A stretch of DNA of 64,000 bases from an uncultured Roseovarius sp. (GTDB lineage: Bacteria > Pseudomonadota > Alphaproteobacteria > Rhodobacterales > Rhodobacteraceae). Position numbers and translations under genes: made by a program. The notes beneath the pieces were generated by a model. The model saw only the letters and a program-made list of their open reading frames with translations. It searched no databases and was not told the DNA's origin. Location: contig CANMBU010000003.1 of NCBI GenBank assembly GCA_947496175.1, forward strand, positions 650,334 through 714,333, given 5' to 3'. Below, one piece after another: positions 60,009 to 64,000 of the stretch (its first letter is position 1; the number at the start of each line of letters is the position of its first letter).

Positions 60009-61169
60009 TCACTGCGTCACATCGTGACTGTAGATCCAGTCAAACTGGCCAATCATACGGCCCGGAGCGACAAGACCACCAAGTTTCAGCCCTGCATGCG
60101 CCATGCCCCGCAAAGGTCGAAACGACAAATGATACTTCCAGGCGTTCTTGCTGGCAGCCATAACGATGCGCGCTGTGCGGTCTTTGCGTAGCTCTTGATA
60201 TCGGGTCAGTGCTGACGAGATATCAAAAGCCGCGTTCAGGCACTTACCGAGCGTCCAGGCATCCTCCAGCGCCATGTTCGCTCCTTGCGCCAGAAATGGC
60301 AGCGTGGGGTGCGCCGCGTCGCCCAGCAACGCAACATTTCCAGATTGCCAGCTTGGGGCCACCGGATGCCGGAACAACCCCCAAAGATTGACCTGCTCCA
60401 CACGGCTCAAAAGCGCCTGAGCATCCGGCCCAAAGTCAGCAAAGACTGCCCGCATTGCATCGGGATCATCCTGCTGGCTCCAGCTCTCGGCCACCCATTG
60501 CGTGCGTTCTTCTACGGCGACAATGTTGCGCAACCTGCCCTGCCGCAGCGGATAGGTCACGATATGGCGGCGCGGCCCCATGTAGAGATCGACCATATGC
60601 GCGGCCTCGGTTTCCGGGACGACAGCGCGCCAGGCGACTTGCTGCGTGAAAAACGGTGCAACTGTGCCATTGAGCGCCGCGCGGGCAACTGAATGCAAGC
60701 CGTCCGCGCCAATGACCAGGTCTGCGCTATGGGTGTGCCCATCGCGATCCGTGACTGTTGGCGTCGTTCCCGGTGCAACATCCGTGACGTGAGCTCCAGT
60801 GCTGACCTCCACACCGCTTTGCACAGCCGCACCAAGCAAGAGATTCAGCAGATCCGCGCGATGCACGAAATAATAGTCACTCTGCCCGGAAAGTCCGAGG
60901 TCGAGTGTCGTCACAAGCCTGCCGGAGTAGTCGCGCAATCGAATATGGGTGCCTTGCGAGCTGGTCGCGCGCAGGCGGTCCCCAAGCTCCAGCGCCTTGA
61001 GAACGACAAAACCGTTTGGACTGACCTGAATACCAGCGCCCACTTCGGTGATCTCAGGTGCCTGTTCCAATACACGCACAGAGGCCCCCTGCCGACGCAG
61101 CACCAGGGCGGCAGCCAGTCCACCAATGCCTGCACCGATCACGACAACGTTGAGACCCGCTAAATCCAT
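60009..61169 (-). CDS. FAD-dependent monooxygenase (salicylate hydroxylase-like)
   Basis: LNVVVIGAGIGGLAAALVLRRQGASVRVLEQA; DLVIGADGLHSVAR; ALLGDAAHPTLPFLAQGANMALEDA. Confidence 0.94.
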   Translation of the reverse strand: MDLAGLNVVVIGAGIGGLAAALVLRRQGASVRVLEQAPEITEVGAGIQVSPNGFVVLKALELGDRLRATSSQGTHIRLRDYSGRLVTTLDLGLSGQSDYYFVHRADLLNLLLGAAVQSGVEVSTGAHVTDVAPGTTPTVTDRDGHTHSADLVIGADGLHSVARAALNGTVAPFFTQQVAWRAVVPETEAAHMVDLYMGPRRHIVTYPLRQGRLRNIVAVEERTQWVAESWSQQDDPDAMRAVFADFGPDAQALLSRVEQVNLWGLFRHPVAPSWQSGNVALLGDAAHPTLPFLAQGANMALEDAWTLGKCLNAAFDISSALTRYQELRKDRTARIVMAASKNAWKYHLSFRPLRGMAHAGLKLGGLVAPGRMIGQFDWIYSHDVTQ

Positions 61170-61241
61170 ATGTCCTTTTGAAAGCAAAAACGCCGGAGCA
61201 AAAGCCCCGGCGTCTGAATTTCTGTTTGTCCTGGCACGATA

Positions 61242-61664
61242 TCAGTCGTCGCGATGCACTTTTTCACGGCGCTCGTGGCGTTCTTGCGCCTCAAGGCTCA
61301 TGGTTGCGATCGGACGTGCGTTCAGCCGTTTCAGGCTGATCGGCTCTCCGGTGACTTCGCAATAGCCATACTCGCCTTCATCAATGCGCCGCAGAGCGGC
61401 GTCAATTTTGGCGACAAGCTTGCGCTGGCGGTCCCGTGTCCGCAATTCCAATGCGCGGTCTGTCTCTTCACTTGCCCGGTCTGCAACATCAGGGATCGCC
61501 CGTGTGCCATCCTGCAGCCCCTCGATCGTGTCGCGACTGTCTTCGAGCAGTTCACTTCTCCAGTTAATCAGCTTGCGTCGGAAATATTCCAGCTGACGGT
61601 CGTTCATAAACGGTTCGTCTTCTGCTGGGGCATAGTCTTCTGCAAGAAAGACTTCAGCTTTCAT
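61242..61664 (-). CDS. dksA: RNA polymerase-binding protein DksA
   Basis: FMNDRQLEYFRRKLINWRSELLEDSRDTIEGLQ...DVADRASEETDRALELRTRDRQRKLVAKIDAALRRIDEGEYGYCEVTGEPISLKRLNARP. Confidence 0.95.
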   Translation of the reverse strand: MKAEVFLAEDYAPAEDEPFMNDRQLEYFRRKLINWRSELLEDSRDTIEGLQDGTRAIPDVADRASEETDRALELRTRDRQRKLVAKIDAALRRIDEGEYGYCEVTGEPISLKRLNARPIATMSLEAQERHERREKVHRDD

Positions 61665-61855
61665 GTCAGCTCCCTCATCAAGGCCAAGGTCTTGCATATC
61701 CGTCTCCTGCGACCGCGGCTCCCACGCGCACCGGATATACCTGCCGCAAGGGAATGTCACTACACAATCAACCTCCATTGAAGTGTAATCATTGAAATAA
61801 TAGGGTGCGCGCGAATTTACAGTGGTTTGTCATCACAAAAAGGCCAAGACACGAC

Positions 61856-62698
61856 ATGAAGTTCACAGGAACGGATGCCTATATCGCCACCGACGACCTC
61901 ACAGTGGCCGTAAATGCCGCGGTGACGCTTGAACGCCCTTTGCTTGTCAAAGGCGAGCCAGGAACAGGCAAAACCGAGCTCGCGCGGCAAGTGGCCGAAG
62001 CGCTTGGGCTCTCCATGCTGGAGTGGAACATCAAATCCACCACCAAAGCGCAGCAGGGTCTTTATGAATATGATGCGGTGTCCCGCCTGCGCGACAGCCA
62101 GCTTGGCGAAGCGCGCGTGCATGACGTGAAAAACTACATCAAGAAAGGCAAGCTTTGGCAGGCTTTTGAGGCGGACGAAAAAATTGTTTTGCTGATTGAT
62201 GAAATCGACAAGGCCGATATCGAGTTTCCCAATGATCTTCTGCAAGAACTCGACCGGATGGAGTTTCATGTTTACGAGACCGGTGAAACCATTCAGGCGC
62301 GCCAACGCCCGATTGTGATCATCACCTCAAACAATGAAAAAGAACTGCCAGACGCCTTTCTGCGCAGGTGTTTCTTTCACTACATCCGGTTTCCTGACTC
62401 TGAAACGATGAAAAAAATCGTCGAGGTGCATCACCCGGGCATCAAGGACAAGCTCCTGACCGAGGCGCTGACGCAGTTTTACGAGATTCGTGAGCAATCG
62501 GGGTTGAAGAAAAAGCCATCCACATCCGAAGTTTTGGACTGGTTAAAGCTCATTCTGGCCGAAGACCTGACAGCAGAAGACCTCAAACGCGATGGCGCGG
62601 ATGCGCTGCCAAAACTGCATGGCGCATTGCTCAAGAATGAGCAGGATGTGCATTTGTTTGAGCGGCTGGCCTTTATGGCGCGGCGTCAACAACGCTGA
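61856..62698 (+). CDS. MoxR-type AAA ATPase
   Basis: LLVKGEPGTGKTELARQVAEAL (Walker A), EKIVLLIDEIDKADIEFPNDLLQELD (Walker B). Confidence 0.93.
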   Translation: MKFTGTDAYIATDDLTVAVNAAVTLERPLLVKGEPGTGKTELARQVAEALGLSMLEWNIKSTTKAQQGLYEYDAVSRLRDSQLGEARVHDVKNYIKKGKLWQAFEADEKIVLLIDEIDKADIEFPNDLLQELDRMEFHVYETGETIQARQRPIVIITSNNEKELPDAFLRRCFFHYIRFPDSETMKKIVEVHHPGIKDKLLTEALTQFYEIREQSGLKKKPSTSEVLDWLKLILAEDLTAEDLKRDGADALPKLHGALLKNEQDVHLFERLAFMARRQQR

Positions 62699-63052
62699 AC
62701 AAACAGCTGGAAAATAAGGAACAGTCTAGACAGACAAGGTCCTGTCGCTAACATAAACATGTTCTGCGGCACAGCTGCTCTCGGCTGCGGACATGATATG
62801 AGACCTGACGACGGCCCAAGCCGGGAGAAGATATGACGTGTTTGACGATGTGCGCCATCGCCACATTTGGCGGTGTGATGTCCGAACTGAACCACATTTA
62901 TACCTTCATTGCTCCCAAGAACGGGCCGAAACAATCTGCAGTCTGGTCGGATATTGTTGGCGGTACGGTGCCTAATACCGTGCTGGCCGATTCTCTGGGA
63001 TTTGGGTGTTTTAGCGCTCGGATTGCCTGTGATCAGAAGCAGTGAGGGTTTG

Positions 63053-64000
63053 ATGCGCCGTTTTATTTTGCCACTTTGTTTTGCTTTGGGCGCCTGTGCC
63101 GGAGCGCCAGTTCAGGAGACACCTTCGCGCGCGGCCACGCCCGAAACGTCATCCCTGCCCGCGATGAAGACGTTTGCCGTGGCGCGCCCAACCGCGCCGC
63201 AAAGGTCGAACCGGGATATCGCCCGCGATTTTCTAGATCTGGCATTTCAACTGGAGTCAGGGCGCCAACTGGAGGTGCTCTCACGGTTTGAAGGACCAAT
63301 CTCAATTCGTGTCACCGGAAGCCCCCCTCCAACCCTGATCCCGGATCTCAACCGCCTGGTCAAACGCCTGCGCGATGAGGCCGGAATAGATATCGCCCGT
63401 GTACGCTCGGAGTCGTCCAACATCACCATCGAGGCCGTGTCGCGCGCCGAGATCCGCAGGCACCTGCCAAAGGCGGCTTGTTTTGTTGTGCCCAATATCG
63501 ATCGGCTGTCGCAATACCGCGCCGCCCGCAACAGCCGGGCCACAAACTGGAGCCTGCTGCAAACGCGTGAAAAGCTGGCGATTTTCCTGCCCAATGATGC
63601 CTCTCCCCAGGAAGTGCGCGATTGCCTGCACGAAGAACTGGCCCAAGCCCTTGGACCGCTGAACGATCTTTATCGCCTGCCCGACAGTGTTTTTAACGAT
63701 GACAATGTACATACGGTTCTGACCGGGTTCGACATGCTGATCCTGCGCGCGTTTTACGACGCCGATCTGCAATCTGGCATGACTCGCGCTCAGGTGGCGG
63801 CAAAGCTTCCAGGCATTCTTGCTCGGCTGAACCCACGCGGGGAACGGATTGCGTCAAACCCGGCCCCATCGACGCCTCGGGTTTGGATCAACGCAATCCA
63901 AACCGCTCTTGGACCCGGCGCGCGCCATGCGCAACGCCTTGGCGCTGCCACCACGGCCCTGCGGACCGCCCAATCAGAAGGCTGGACGGATCACCGCCGT
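63053..64000 (+). CDS. DUF2927-like domain lipoprotein, cut by window end
   Basis: MRRFILPLCFALGACAGAPVQETPSRAATPETSSLPAMKTFAVARPTAPQRSNRDIARDFLDLAFQLESGRQLEVLSRFEGPISIRVTG...HEELAQALGPLNDLYRLPDSVFNDDNVHTVLTGFDMLILRAFYD; open to window end, so absent from the ORF track. Confidence 0.88.
   Translation, partial: MRRFILPLCFALGACAGAPVQETPSRAATPETSSLPAMKTFAVARPTAPQRSNRDIARDFLDLAFQLESGRQLEVLSRFEGPISIRVTGSPPPTLIPDLNRLVKRLRDEAGIDIARVRSESSNITIEAVSRAEIRRHLPKAACFVVPNIDRLSQYRAARNSRATNWSLLQTREKLAIFLPNDASPQEVRDCLHEELAQALGPLNDLYRLPDSVFNDDNVHTVLTGFDMLILRAFYDADLQSGMTRAQVAAKLPGILARLNPRGERIASNPAPSTPRVWINAIQTALGPGARHAQRLGAATTALRTAQSEGWTDHRR

Noticed and set aside
62833-63045. 70-aa ORF before the DUF2927-like lipoprotein
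   Set aside because: Weak coding evidence; could be intergenic, not reported as a feature.

Overview
The window is a dense, mostly core chromosomal segment of an alphaproteobacterium. Gene content, the Usg, YceD-RpmF-PlsX-FabH-IHF and Suf synteny, and protein sequences all suggest a Rhodobacteraceae / Roseobacter-group organism. Recognisable blocks: dusB(partial)-ispDF-pgpA-cinA; an RND efflux pair; a two-gene glycan locus between tRNA-Cys and tRNA-Arg; a long suf Fe-S assembly operon with an IscR-type regulator; mfd, hemB, usg, gyrA; a sugar-transferase/WbpM-like glycan block; yceD-rpmF-plsX-fabH-ihfA-merR-tRNA-Pro; dcd; scpB-scpA-nagZ-SPOR-argS; an antiporter, dgt, an A-type Fe-S carrier; xthA, dksA, a MoxR ATPase and a DUF2927-like lipoprotein. 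The most interesting locus is about 56.0-58.6 kb (minus strand). A 117-aa protein made of five tandem ~21-aa units (core A-[FV]..FTSSL-GPV, ending exactly on FTSSL-stop) is followed by a 364-aa uncharacterised protein and a translationally coupled EamA/DMT transporter. Two of the repeats encode an identical 18-residue peptide with 12 synonymous and 0 nonsynonymous codon differences. This looks like a multi-core precursor / maturation / export cassette. A cluster of DnaA-box-like sites (two perfect TTATCCACA) lies just upstream. Other notable items: a 70-aa in-frame internally deleted ammonium transporter (TM1 fused to the C-terminal tail), a DUF-type small membrane gene split by one in-frame TAA, an IscR lacking the classical Cys triad, and a DksA lacking most zinc-finger cysteines. 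No CRISPR array, rRNA operon, intact IS element or prophage was seen.
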